A stretch of 64,000 nucleotides of DNA from positions 186,001 through 250,000 of the forward strand of contig JAJFIX010000046.1 in assembly GCA_021774575.1 (NCBI GenBank), written 5' to 3'. This stretch comes from Alphaproteobacteria bacterium (GTDB taxonomy: Bacteria; Pseudomonadota; Alphaproteobacteria; UBA6615). A program made the position numbers and the translations under genes. Below the pieces are notes generated by a model. The model did not search any database. It was given only the letters and a program-made list of their open reading frames with translations, and was not told where the DNA came from. Shown here piece after piece: positions 47,155 through 56,151 of this stretch; within the stretch, counting starts at the first letter, position 1; each line of letters opens with the position of its first letter.

Positions 47155-49539
47155 GTGGCTAAATCGAAAAAGGCGACTACCAAGAGCCAACCGGGGGGTA
47201 AACCCGACGGCAGCCTGCCGACCCGCGGCACGCTGTTAAACTTCCTCGAAACGCAAATTCGTCCATTGACCCGAAGTGAAATTGCCCGGGGATTTGGGCT
47301 GAAAGGGGCGGCGCGCACCCAGTTTCGAGAATTGCTGCGTGAATTTGAAGCGGCCGGAGACGTCGAGCGAACCCAAGGGCGGCGATATCAGCTGCCCGGC
47401 CGTCTGCCGCCGGTGACCGTCATTGAGATGGTTGGTCTTGACGAAGATGGTGAGCCCATCGCAATACCCACAAGTTGGAAAGGAACCGGCGCGGCCCCTC
47501 AGATTGCTATCCGGCCACGCCGGGGTATATCCGCGCCGAGTGTTGGTGATCGCCTCCTGGCGCGCATTAAGCGCTCTGACAGCGGGCACTATATTGCCGA
47601 TCCAATTCGCCGTATCGAGGCCACACGCTCGGACGACGATCGTGGCGCGCTCATCGGTGTCTTACGGGAAACCGCCGATGGCATCGTTCTGGCCCCCGCC
47701 GACCGTTCGCTCAAACGAGACTTTCCGGTGGAAAAGGCGGATCTCGGAGGGGCCGATATTGGTGATCTCGTTGTTGCAGAGGCTCTTCCCGACCGCGGTG
47801 GTAATCAGACAGTAAAAATTGCCAAACGACTGGCAGAGCAAAAAGACGATCATTTCTTGACCCGAATTGCCATTGAAGCGTCGGGTATTCCCTATCTATT
47901 TCCGCAGGCGGTGCTTGATGAAGCGGCGGCATTTACCGGAGACGCGATTTCGGAGGTGGGACGGTCAGATCTCCGGCATCTGCCGTTTGTAACTATCGAC
48001 GGTGCCGACGCTCGCGATTTCGATGACGCGGTGTTCGCACAGCCTTTGCCCAACGGCGCGGCCGGAAAAAACTTTATAAATAAGATTATAAATACTAAAA
48101 AAGCTGTTGATAATAATGTAAAAAAATACAGTAATAGTACGCGCTATTTGGCTTCGGCGGAGTGGCATGTTGCAGTCGCTATCGCCGACGTTTCGTTCTA
48201 TGTTCGGCCCGGCTCAAGCTTGGATTCGGAGGCTGAGCGGCGTGGCAATTCGGTCTATTTCCCCGACATGGTCGTACCGATGCTACCCGAGCATCTCTCG
48301 AATGATTTGTGCTCGTTGCGCCCCCAAGAAGATCGGCCAGTTCTGGTATGCCACATGCATATTGGTGCCGATGGCAAGCTCGTTGGGTCGCGTTTTGAGC
48401 GCGCACTCATCCATTCTGTGGCCAGACTGACCTACGAACAGGTCCAGATGGCCCGCGACGAAGGCAAGCCGACGGGCGACGAGGCCTGGCGGCGCGAGAT
48501 ACCGTCTCTTTATGGGGTCTTTGCGGCTCTCTCGGCGGCCCGGCGCAACCGAGGCACCCTAGATCTGGATATACCTGAATATCGCCCAGTCATAGATGAC
48601 GTCGGCAAAATTGAAAGAATTGCGGCCACAGTACGTCTCGATAGTCACCGGCTGATTGAGGAATGCATGATCGCCGCCAATGTTGCTGCGGCGCAATCCC
48701 TTGAGCGGCGTACGGCTGCGTGTATGTTTAGGGTTCATGAAAGCCCGGACCCCGAAGGTGTTGAGGACCTGGCAAGACTGGGACGCGAATTAAAATTGCG
48801 GGTTTTTGAGGATAACGGACGCGCCGACGAAAAATCGCGGAAACCGCAAAAAGGCTCGGCAAAATGGTTCAATGGACTGAAAGAGGCGGCGCCGGGCCCG
48901 GCCGAGCGTCATTTGATTTCGTTGCTGACCTTGCGGGCTCAGTCTCGGGCACGTTACGCCCCTGATAACGTTGGTCATTTTGGTTTGGGCTTGCAAAGCT
49001 ACGCTCATTTCACCTCACCGATCCGGCGGTATTCCGATCTCCTGGTTCATCGTAGTTTGGTCGCTTCCTTCGAATTGGGGGATGGCGGTTTGCCGACAGG
49101 AGGCGGTGCGACGTTTTTTGACCTTGGGGGCAAGTTGAGCGCAGCCGAGCGCCGGGCCATGTTGGCGGAACGCGATACGTTGGACCGATTTAAGGCCGAA
49201 TTTTTGAAAGACAGCCGTAATCGGCATTTCCAAGCCATTGTCAGCGGTGTCGCCCGTTTCGGATTATTTGTGACCGTCAATGATTTAGGGGCAGACGGTT
49301 TGGTGCCAATGTCGCGGCTTGGGGCCGATCGTTTTAATTTGGCTCCGGATGGGCATAGTCTCGTTGGACAGCGTGGGGGCGGTGTATACCGGATTGGTCA
49401 GCCCGTGGAGGTCGTTTTGCAAGAGGCCAATCCGGTGACCGGATCACTACTCTTTGAAATGGTGACGCGCGGTCGTAAGGGGGCGAAGGTCAGCCGGCGC
49501 GGGCGGCAAGGTAACCGCCGACGCCTGGGGAAAAGATAG
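47155..49539 (+). CDS. rnr: Ribonuclease R, with an AT-rich internal insertion
   Basis: RNase R is a processive 3'-5' exonuclease that degrades structured RNA. The 794-residue protein starts at GTG 47155, 13 bases after topA, and has the N-terminal winged helix, cold-shock regions, and the RNB catalytic core with FVTIDGADARDFDDAVFAQP, LIEECMIAANVAAAQ and YAHFTSPIRRYSDLLVHRSL. The C-terminal S1 domain and a basic tail follow. Between FDDAVFAQP and WHVAVAIADVSFYVRPGS there is an insertion of about 30 residues (KNFINKIINTKKAVDNNVKKYSN) encoded by very AT-rich DNA, which normal RNase R lacks. The frame is intact, and the core residues are preserved. Confidence 0.94.
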   Translation: MAKSKKATTKSQPGGKPDGSLPTRGTLLNFLETQIRPLTRSEIARGFGLKGAARTQFRELLREFEAAGDVERTQGRRYQLPGRLPPVTVIEMVGLDEDGEPIAIPTSWKGTGAAPQIAIRPRRGISAPSVGDRLLARIKRSDSGHYIADPIRRIEATRSDDDRGALIGVLRETADGIVLAPADRSLKRDFPVEKADLGGADIGDLVVAEALPDRGGNQTVKIAKRLAEQKDDHFLTRIAIEASGIPYLFPQAVLDEAAAFTGDAISEVGRSDLRHLPFVTIDGADARDFDDAVFAQPLPNGAAGKNFINKIINTKKAVDNNVKKYSNSTRYLASAEWHVAVAIADVSFYVRPGSSLDSEAERRGNSVYFPDMVVPMLPEHLSNDLCSLRPQEDRPVLVCHMHIGADGKLVGSRFERALIHSVARLTYEQVQMARDEGKPTGDEAWRREIPSLYGVFAALSAARRNRGTLDLDIPEYRPVIDDVGKIERIAATVRLDSHRLIEECMIAANVAAAQSLERRTAACMFRVHESPDPEGVEDLARLGRELKLRVFEDNGRADEKSRKPQKGSAKWFNGLKEAAPGPAERHLISLLTLRAQSRARYAPDNVGHFGLGLQSYAHFTSPIRRYSDLLVHRSLVASFELGDGGLPTGGGATFFDLGGKLSAAERRAMLAERDTLDRFKAEFLKDSRNRHFQAIVSGVARFGLFVTVNDLGADGLVPMSRLGADRFNLAPDGHSLVGQRGGGVYRIGQPVEVVLQEANPVTGSLLFEMVTRGRKGAKVSRRGRQGNRRRLGKR
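48066..48138 (+). other. AT-rich insertion within rnr
   Basis: By hand count 11 of 73 bases are G or C, against a GC-rich gene. The segment contains the 9-base direct repeat TTATAAATA twice and no strong palindrome. It adds a Lys/Asn/Ile-rich loop to the protein and leaves the frame open. Confidence 0.7.
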
Positions 49540-50100
49540 ATCCACCGACGATGTCGGTCGGAATTAAGGGTAATTTATCCACAAGTACGAGATGGCCTAT
49601 ACATAAATTAAAAAATTGAAAAAAATATATAAACTATTGATAAATAATACTTTAATTTCAAAGAATTTTCCTTTGCATTGGCCCTCAACCTGGCTGTGGA
49701 TTAATCGTGTGAAGATTGGGGATACTTTGTGAATAAAAACGCGGTTCATGCACAGGTTATATGCCGTTTGTTCGGATTTGCGGTTGCCTTGGGGGCCCAT
49801 CATTCTTGAAACTACAGTCAAGAAATCTGGCTGTTTGAGTGGTGGCAAATCACCTTTTGCAAATCACCTTTTGAACAAAACAATTTGCGAACGCGACACA
49901 GCTGACGAACACGACATACACAAATTTGGTGCAATTGAGCCTCTGGGGCGGTGCAACTAAGTTTGGGTAGAGGCTGTACTTTCTAAGGCTGCGGGAACCA
50001 AAAATTAACGGCGTTTGGCAGACGCAATATCGATTTGGTTAGGTTGCCGCGACTTAACGACCCTTGAGTTTATACCTGGCGGAGCAAAGGGGATATCTGC
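49540..50100. other. AT-rich intergenic region with DnaA-box-like sites
   Basis: This 561-base gap contains an almost pure A/T tract at about 49601-49670 and three DnaA-box matches. These are TTATCCACA at 49575-49583, TGTGGATTA at 49695-49703 (one mismatch, reverse) and TGTGAATAA at 49728-49736 (consensus TTATNCACA, reverse). A 14-base tandem duplication lies at 49846-49873. No gene is supported. It has the ingredients of an origin or a DnaA-controlled promoter, but the spacing is loose. Confidence 0.55.
49846..49873 (+). repeat. 14-bp perfect tandem duplication
   Basis: CAAATCACCTTTTG is present twice head to tail (49846-49859 and 49860-49873) in the intergenic region upstream of the S41 protease gene. 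Confidence 0.85.
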
Positions 50101-53100
50101 GTGTTTAAAGAATTAGAACCGGCCGATTTGAACGATCGAGCAGACAGCGACCGAAATTTTGCGTTTCGGGTGCGTTTTTATTTTGCCAAAACGAGATTTG
50201 TCAAAATGATCGCCATTTGTGGGCTCGTCGCTGCGGCAACGTTCGGTATTGGTGCGGGGCTTGTCGCTGTTTTTGACGCTGAGCCTGCACATGCTCAAAC
50301 CGGCAGCGGGCTCGATGACGGGCAAAACATTCGCCCCTATGACCCGGAGTTTGGATTTCTTGTTCTCAACGCCGGTTTCGGCTTCGTCGAACGTAAATTC
50401 GTCGAGCAAATCTCGATGCTGGATTTCACTCTGGCCGCCCTGCGTGGGCTGAGTGTGATAGATCGTAGCTTAACCGTTTTCGATGATGGCGCGGCAATCC
50501 AGCTCGTATACCAAGGTGAAGCGGTCGGGCAGTTAGTCAAACCTGGCGACAATGATCCCACGGCATGGGCGCGATTGACCGTTGAGGCTGTTGGGTTGCT
50601 GCGTGCTGACGTCCGGCGCTATAGCAATGCCAATTCCGAAGCTCTCTTCGAAGCGATTTTCGATGGTGGAACGACGGCTCTTGATAGCCCCTCGCGTTAT
50701 AACAGTGCAGCTGAATCGACAGATCTGCGGGCGAACCGGCGAGGGTTTCAGGGTGTCGGTCTAATTCTCAGATCGGGGATACGGACGGCCCAAATTATTT
50801 CAATCGTTCCTGATAGCCCGGCAGATTTGGCCGGCATTTTGGTCGGTGATCGTATTTTCAGCATTGATGGTGAGCGGGTCAGAGGGTGGACCGACCGCAG
50901 GTTACGACAGGCTTTACGTGGTGCCGCAGATAGCCCGATTGAATTGACATTGCGCCTTCGAGACGGCGTTCAAGAGACAGTGACCTTGGCTCGGGCGCCG
51001 ATTGTGCCACCATCGGTAAGATTGAGTTTCCAAAACGGTCTCGCCGATATAGCGATCGAAATTTTTAATCGCGGTACAACCAATAGCGTGAAGCAAATTC
51101 TTGAAACGTTGATTGCCAACGAAGAAGAGCCATTGCGTGGCGTGACCTTAGATCTCAGATTTAATCCGGGCGGCCTACTCGCTCAGGCGGCTGGGGTCGC
51201 TGATTTGTTTTTGGACGGTGGTGTCATTGCAACGACAGATGGACGGGCCAGCGAGGCAACGTCTGAATTCATTGCTAGCCCCGGTGATCTACTCGAAGGT
51301 TTGCCGCTGGTGGTGTTGGTCAACGCGCGATCCGCGTCGGCGTCGGAGGTGCTGGCGGTGGCGCTGCAAGACCGAGGACGCGCTGTTGTTGTTGGGTCCA
51401 ATTCATTCGGCAAGGGGTCGGTTCAAAGCGTTTATCCGTTGCCCAATTCTGGAGACCTCGTTGTGACCTGGTCATTGCTTCGGGCGCCGTCGGGCTATGT
51501 CTATAATGGCCTGGGGGTCATGCCGAATGTGTGCACCAGTGGTCAGGGCGGGGTGACTGTCGCCGGGGGATTGAGCCTGACGCCGCCGGACCCAATTTCG
51601 ATATTGGCAGCTTTCCGGGCTCAAGACCCGCAGGTTTTTCGCTCGCTACTTGTCAGCTGGCGCAGCGTTCAAGGCACTGAGGACGAAGAAGATATCTTAA
51701 ATTTGAGGCGGATTTGCTCGCCAGTGAGGGGCGACCAAAATGTTGATACCGAAATCGCCCATAATTTGATTCTCGACAACCAGCTATATGCCGATACTCT
51801 CGACCTATCGGGAACCGTACCGGTCGCTGTAGCTGACCTGGTGATCGTGGCCGAAGATGGTACCCCGGTTGAAATAGCCAACCTGCTGTCAAACGATACC
51901 GATCTCGATGGTGATACCCTGCGCGTTACCAAGGTTAACGGCGCAAATGACCTGGTGGGCCAGAGCATTTCGCTGCCGTCTGGTGCCGTCATAACCGTGC
52001 ATGCCGACGGGCGAGCCGTGCTCGACATAACCGAACTTAACGAAGAATTGTCGGCGACGGAAATATTGACCGAACGCTTGAACTATATTGTCGGGGATGG
52101 CGAAGGCGGTGAGAGCGAAGCCGAGATTACCGTTTCGATAGAGGGACGCAACGACGCGCCTATTGCGATGGCCGACACATTCAAAGTTGACGAAGACTTC
52201 GTTTTGGAAATCGCGGCTGTACATGGTCTGCTCGCCAATGATTTGGATTTAGATAGCGCCGCACTCGAAATTGTCGCGATTAATGGCGACAGGGATCTTG
52301 TCGGCGATTTGGTAGATCTAGCGTCTGGAGCGAAGTTGAGCATTCGCGCCGACGGTAGTGTCATGTACGATCCTGCCAGTGGATTTGAGGCATTGGGCGA
52401 TAATGATCGGGCCATCGATGAATTCAGCTATACAGTTTCCGATGGTGAAGGCGGGCAGGCAACCGGAACCACGGAAATAGTAATTGCCGGTGCCAATGAT
52501 GCGCCTATTGCGACCCCTGATGAGGTGACAGTTCCCGCCAATGGGAGGATTTCCTTAAGTCCTTTTGATGGCGCGCTTGCCAATGATTTTGACGTGGAGT
52601 CGGGGCAAATCAGCATAGTTGCGGTAAATGGCGCCGCTTCATCTGTGGGCACGGAAATCATTCTTGAAACAGGGCTCGCAATATTCGTCGCCGCTGACGG
52701 CTCGCTAAGCGCCGACCCATCAGGGCGTTTTGATGAAATGGCTGCTGGAGATACGCTGGTTGAGCGGTTGGAATACACGGTCAGTGACGTTGAGGGCGCT
52801 CAGTCTGTTACGTCGATCGATTTTTTTGTTGAAGGCGTAAATGACGCACCTCTTGCCCGTGGTGATCGGGCGGAAACCGATCGGGCGACAGTCCTCGATA
52901 TCAGCATGACGGGGCTCTTGAGCAACGATTTTGATATCGATGGCGATGAACTTCGGGTCGTCGCGGTTAATGGCAGCCGGTTGGAGCAAACCGGGTCGGT
53001 TGCGACGGAACTCGGCGCCGTGTTGCAAGTCACGCCAGCAGGCGACTTGATCTATAATCCGGCACTCTCCGTTCAGCTTGCGGCATTGTCACCTTTGGAT

Positions 53101-53883
53101 ATGGCCGAAGATAGCTTTACTTATACTATAGCCGACAGCAGTGGCGCGACTTCGGTCGCCACTGTTGCCATATTTGTTTCCGGTCTGGACGAGGCTATCG
53201 GTGACCAGAATGACATAGTTACCAATCAGAACGCGGCGACGATTATCGATATTCTTAGCCGTGTCTCGGATCCTGACGGAGACCGGCTGACAATCACCAA
53301 TCTGATACCGACCACCGAAGGGATCGGTTTAGAGACCGATGACCGTGGACGCGTCGTCTATGATCCAAATGGTCAATTCGATGCCCTAGCCGAGGGTGAG
53401 CGGGGCAGTGATACATTTATTTATGAGGTATCGGACGGTCGTGGTGGTATTGCCGAAGCTAATGTTTTGGTGACGGTTATCGGGCTCAATGACCAGCCAG
53501 TAGCCGTCAAGGACCGGGCGGAAGTTATGGTGGGCGACCAACTGGTTTTAACCCGTGACGCTGGTTTGTTGAGCAATGACACAGATATCGACGGGGATGC
53601 TCTTGCAATTATCTCAGTCGAAGGGGTTGAGGCTCTGGGGGGGCCGTTGCGGCTGCCATCGGGTGCTGAACTGACCCTTCAGACTGACGGAAGTTTGTCT
53701 TATATGCCGCCGAGCGCGCAAGACTTGGTGGGCCGAGCCGCCGGCGAGATCAGTCTTGATAGCTTTACCTATCTATTGAGTGACGGGCATGGCGGCACCG
53801 CACTCGGTACCGTCGAAATAATGGTGAATAATCCGAACCGGCCACCTATTGCACTTGATATCGGTCGCCCAGATGGTGGGTGA
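50101..53883 (+). CDS. S41 (CtpA/Prc-type) protease with PDZ domain and six VCBS/cadherin-like repeats
   Basis: The 1260-residue protein starts at GTG 50101 behind AAAGGGG. A membrane or signal segment lies at about 37-57. A PDZ domain (about 213-290) and an S41 peptidase domain follow; the catalytic pair is Ser 413 in SASASEV and Lys 438 in SFGKGSVQ, spaced by 25 as in E. coli Prc. From about 572 to 1255 there are six repeats of about 110 residues with the pattern LSNDxDxDGDxLxIVxVNG ... DSFTYTVSDGxGG ... NDAPIA, typical of VCBS/tandem-95 adhesion domains. Protease plus Ca-binding adhesive repeats in one chain is unusual. No type I secretion genes are adjacent. It may be an outer-surface or periplasmic protease. 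Confidence 0.9.
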   Translation: MFKELEPADLNDRADSDRNFAFRVRFYFAKTRFVKMIAICGLVAAATFGIGAGLVAVFDAEPAHAQTGSGLDDGQNIRPYDPEFGFLVLNAGFGFVERKFVEQISMLDFTLAALRGLSVIDRSLTVFDDGAAIQLVYQGEAVGQLVKPGDNDPTAWARLTVEAVGLLRADVRRYSNANSEALFEAIFDGGTTALDSPSRYNSAAESTDLRANRRGFQGVGLILRSGIRTAQIISIVPDSPADLAGILVGDRIFSIDGERVRGWTDRRLRQALRGAADSPIELTLRLRDGVQETVTLARAPIVPPSVRLSFQNGLADIAIEIFNRGTTNSVKQILETLIANEEEPLRGVTLDLRFNPGGLLAQAAGVADLFLDGGVIATTDGRASEATSEFIASPGDLLEGLPLVVLVNARSASASEVLAVALQDRGRAVVVGSNSFGKGSVQSVYPLPNSGDLVVTWSLLRAPSGYVYNGLGVMPNVCTSGQGGVTVAGGLSLTPPDPISILAAFRAQDPQVFRSLLVSWRSVQGTEDEEDILNLRRICSPVRGDQNVDTEIAHNLILDNQLYADTLDLSGTVPVAVADLVIVAEDGTPVEIANLLSNDTDLDGDTLRVTKVNGANDLVGQSISLPSGAVITVHADGRAVLDITELNEELSATEILTERLNYIVGDGEGGESEAEITVSIEGRNDAPIAMADTFKVDEDFVLEIAAVHGLLANDLDLDSAALEIVAINGDRDLVGDLVDLASGAKLSIRADGSVMYDPASGFEALGDNDRAIDEFSYTVSDGEGGQATGTTEIVIAGANDAPIATPDEVTVPANGRISLSPFDGALANDFDVESGQISIVAVNGAASSVGTEIILETGLAIFVAADGSLSADPSGRFDEMAAGDTLVERLEYTVSDVEGAQSVTSIDFFVEGVNDAPLARGDRAETDRATVLDISMTGLLSNDFDIDGDELRVVAVNGSRLEQTGSVATELGAVLQVTPAGDLIYNPALSVQLAALSPLDMAEDSFTYTIADSSGATSVATVAIFVSGLDEAIGDQNDIVTNQNAATIIDILSRVSDPDGDRLTITNLIPTTEGIGLETDDRGRVVYDPNGQFDALAEGERGSDTFIYEVSDGRGGIAEANVLVTVIGLNDQPVAVKDRAEVMVGDQLVLTRDAGLLSNDTDIDGDALAIISVEGVEALGGPLRLPSGAELTLQTDGSLSYMPPSAQDLVGRAAGEISLDSFTYLLSDGHGGTALGTVEIMVNNPNRPPIALDIGRPDGG

Positions 53884-53898
53884 GGTGATGGTCGGTTC

Positions 53899-53926
53899 TT
53901 GACATTGACTGATCTGGCGCTATGTT
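53899..53926 (+). promoter_or_regulatory. Candidate rpmG promoter
   Basis: TTGACA at 53899-53904 and TATGTT at 53921-53926 with 16 bases between form a good sigma-70-type promoter about 65 bases before the rpmG start. Confidence 0.6.
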
Positions 53927-53940
53927 CTGCGCCTTATCGC

Positions 53941-53956
53941 ATCCCGAATTCGGGAT
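53941..53956. promoter_or_regulatory. 16-bp perfect palindrome upstream of rpmG
   Basis: ATCCCGAATTCGGGAT is a perfect inverted repeat lying between the candidate promoter and the rpmG start. It could be a protein-binding site or a hairpin in the leader; no T-run follows, so it is not a terminator. Confidence 0.5.
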
Positions 53957-53990
53957 TCGACTCCAGTTTAAATAATTAGGCGTTAGAATA

Positions 53991-54158
53991 ATGGCAAAAC
54001 CGGCATCGCTGCAGATCAAAATGGTCAGCACTGCAGACACAGGATTTTTCTATGTGACGAAGAAAAACCCGCGGAATACCCCTGATAAACTGGAAATGAA
54101 GAAATACGATCCGCGCGTGCGCAAGCATGTCGTATTTAAAGAAGAGAAAATGAAATAA
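53991..54158 (+). CDS. rpmG: 50S ribosomal protein L33
   Basis: The 55-residue protein reads [20 protein letters not shown]... and ends [13 protein letters not shown], which is bacterial L33 of the cysteine-free type ([22 protein letters not shown]). The absence of zinc ligands means it is the zinc-independent form. It is monocistronic, with a promoter candidate and palindrome upstream. L33 sits near the E-site of the large subunit. Confidence 0.95.
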   Translation: MAKPASLQIKMVSTADTGFFYVTKKNPRNTPDKLEMKKYDPRVRKHVVFKEEKMK

Positions 54159-54199
54159 CGCCACGCGTTATTTGCGAAAAACCGCCGAGTCGACAGTAG

Positions 54200-54574
54200 T
54201 TAAGCGGCGTATTGTTGTACGGTTTCGAGGAAGTGAGTAATTGAAATCGGCTTTGCGACATAGGCTTCGCAGCCGCCTTGACGGATTTTTTCCTCGTCGC
54301 CCTTCATTGCAAACGCCGTCACAGCTATGACCGGGATTGCTTTTAGCTCGTCATCGGCCTTAAGCCATTTTGTGACCTCGAGTCCCGAAATTTTAGGCAG
54401 CTGAATATCCATCAAGATTAGGTCTGGATGGTGATGACGGGCCAACTCAAGCGCTTCCAAACCGTCTTTGGTCTGGAGCGTATTATAGCCGTTTGCTTCC
54501 AGTAGATCATTGAAAAGCTTCATGTTTAATTCGTTGTCTTCAACGATCAGAACTGTCTTGTCATTGTCGTTCAT
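54200..54574 (-). CDS. divK: Single-domain response regulator DivK
   Basis: From ATG 54574 the protein is 124 residues, a stand-alone receiver domain. [44 protein letters not shown] (phospho-Asp) and [27 protein letters not shown] match Caulobacter DivK closely. DivK controls the CckA-CtrA pathway through DivL and connects it to the DivJ/PleC kinases. A perfect CtrA-type site TTAA-N7-TTAA lies 82 bases upstream. The ATG at 54589 gives a 129-residue version with no ribosome site. Confidence 0.96.
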   Translation of the reverse strand: MNDNDKTVLIVEDNELNMKLFNDLLEANGYNTLQTKDGLEALELARHHHPDLILMDIQLPKISGLEVTKWLKADDELKAIPVIAVTAFAMKGDEEKIRQGGCEAYVAKPISITHFLETVQQYAA

Positions 54575-54655
54575 TGTGCCAAATTCCATGTTTAATCAAA
54601 TACCATAGTGACGTTCGAATTCTTATGTCGAGCCGATATACTGCCATAATAAGCC

Positions 54656-54670
54656 TTAACGGTAGCTTAA
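54656..54670. promoter_or_regulatory. CtrA-type binding site upstream of divK
   Basis: TTAA-CGGTAGC-TTAA is a perfect match to the CtrA consensus TTAA-N7-TTAA. It lies in the 143-base gap between divK and the divergent dinB, 82 bases before the divK start. divK is a known CtrA-regulated gene in Caulobacter, so the site is likely functional. Confidence 0.8.
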
Positions 54671-54717
54671 TCCCGTTTTCAATTTTTATTATTATTCAAT
54701 GGCTTATAGGGTAGTAG

Positions 54718-56151
54718 ATGAATCTCGTTCTAGAGCGAGAGTTTGAATGGTGGGAAAAGTCACCGCCTAGGTACGTTTTTTCGAAAAACATGAAGAATAT
54801 TTACCAGATGAAAGTGTCGGACCAGGCGGAAAGTGCGAAGTTTGGGGTTTGCCTCGATTGCGCGGCAGTGCTGGCATCGAAAAATGCGCCTACAGATATC
54901 ATCCGGTGTGACAAATGCCATTCGCCCCGTATCGTCTGTCATGAAGAATTGCACGATATGACAATTGGCCATGTCGATTGCGACGCTTTTTATGCCAGTA
55001 TTGAGAAGCGCGACCGGCCGGATTTGGCGGGACATCCGGTCATCGTTGGCGGACGCGAACGCGGAGTCGTTGCCGCCGCATGTTACCAGGCGCGAATCCA
55101 CGGGGTAAGGTCCGCTATGCCGGTGACCAGAGCGCTAAAACTTTGCCCCCATGCAATTGTCATCAAGCCAGATATGCAAAAATATGCAACGGTCGGCCGG
55201 GAGATTAGAGGGCTTATGCGAAGCCTGACACCGCTGGTAGAGCCCATTTCAATCGACGAGGCCTTTCTCGATATGTCGGGCACGGAACGTCTGCATGGCG
55301 TCAGTCCGGCAGTGGCGTTGGTTCAGTTGGCTATCCGAATTGAGCGTGAGATCGGCGTGACCGTATCCATTGGCCTTTCTCATAACAAATTTTTGGCGAA
55401 GCTTGCTTCAGATATGGAAAAGCCGCGCGGGTTGACGGTGATCGGGCGGGCCGAAACACGCGATCGGCTGGCGGCGATGGAGGTGGCAAAAATTTGGGGA
55501 GTTGGTGCGAGCCTGCAAAAGCGCCTGGCGCGCGATGGGGTTTCAAAAATCGGCGATCTGCGCGTTTTCTCTGAAGGCGAATTGACGCGTCGATATGGTG
55601 CCATTGGTGGCCGACTTTATCGGTTGACCCGTGGTCGCGACGATCGCCGCGTCGTACCTAATTCGCCGACAAAATCCGTTTCTGCCGAAACCACATTTTC
55701 GACTGACGTCACTGCCGCGGCTGAGATTTCTAGACGCATCTGGTTGTTGTCGGAAGATGTCTCGCGACGTCTAAAGGCCAAGGGCCTTGCCGGTCGCAGT
55801 TTGCAACTGAAATTGCGTACAGCGAAATTTCGTACATTGACCCGCAGCCGAACGCTCACCGCGCCGACTCAGCTTGCCGAACGGATTTTTCAAACTTTGG
55901 AGCCGGTCGCTCACGTTTGTTTGGATGAATTGCGTGGCCAAGGTGGGTTTCGTTTGGCCGGGGTTGGCGTTAGTGGCCTAGTAGGCGATGAATATGCCGA
56001 CCCGCCCGACATTGCCGAACCGGATCGGATGAAAATTAAAAAACTGGAGGAGGCGATAGACGCAGTCCGCGAAAATCATGGCAGTCGCGCTATCGTCAAG
56101 GGGCGGGCGCTGGATCTCGCTCGTCGCAGACCATTGGTGGGTGAGGGCTGA
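54718..56151 (+). CDS. dinB: DNA polymerase IV (Y family) with N-terminal zinc-ribbon
   Basis: DinB is an error-prone translesion polymerase. The core begins IGHVDCDAFYASIEKRDRPDL, with the palm acidic residues there and in PISIDEAFLDMS, followed by the helix-hairpin-helix thumb and little-finger domain. Ahead of it, CLDCAAVLASKNAPTDIIRCDKCHSPRI forms the CxxC...CxxC metal-binding leader typical of alphaproteobacterial DinB. The start is uncertain: ATG 54718 has an AGGG upstream, while ATG 54808 gives the usual short leader. I see no LexA box. The 3' end overlaps the convergent eipB by 56 bases. Confidence 0.93.
   Translation: MNLVLEREFEWWEKSPPRYVFSKNMKNIYQMKVSDQAESAKFGVCLDCAAVLASKNAPTDIIRCDKCHSPRIVCHEELHDMTIGHVDCDAFYASIEKRDRPDLAGHPVIVGGRERGVVAAACYQARIHGVRSAMPVTRALKLCPHAIVIKPDMQKYATVGREIRGLMRSLTPLVEPISIDEAFLDMSGTERLHGVSPAVALVQLAIRIEREIGVTVSIGLSHNKFLAKLASDMEKPRGLTVIGRAETRDRLAAMEVAKIWGVGASLQKRLARDGVSKIGDLRVFSEGELTRRYGAIGGRLYRLTRGRDDRRVVPNSPTKSVSAETTFSTDVTAAAEISRRIWLLSEDVSRRLKAKGLAGRSLQLKLRTAKFRTLTRSRTLTAPTQLAERIFQTLEPVAHVCLDELRGQGGFRLAGVGVSGLVGDEYADPPDIAEPDRMKIKKLEEAIDAVRENHGSRAIVKGRALDLARRRPLVGEG

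Noticed and set aside
48066-48138. Intron or frame-breaking mobile element in rnr
   Set aside because: The frame stays open, no intron structure or transposase is present, and no terminal inverted repeats were found; it is kept only as an unexplained insertion.
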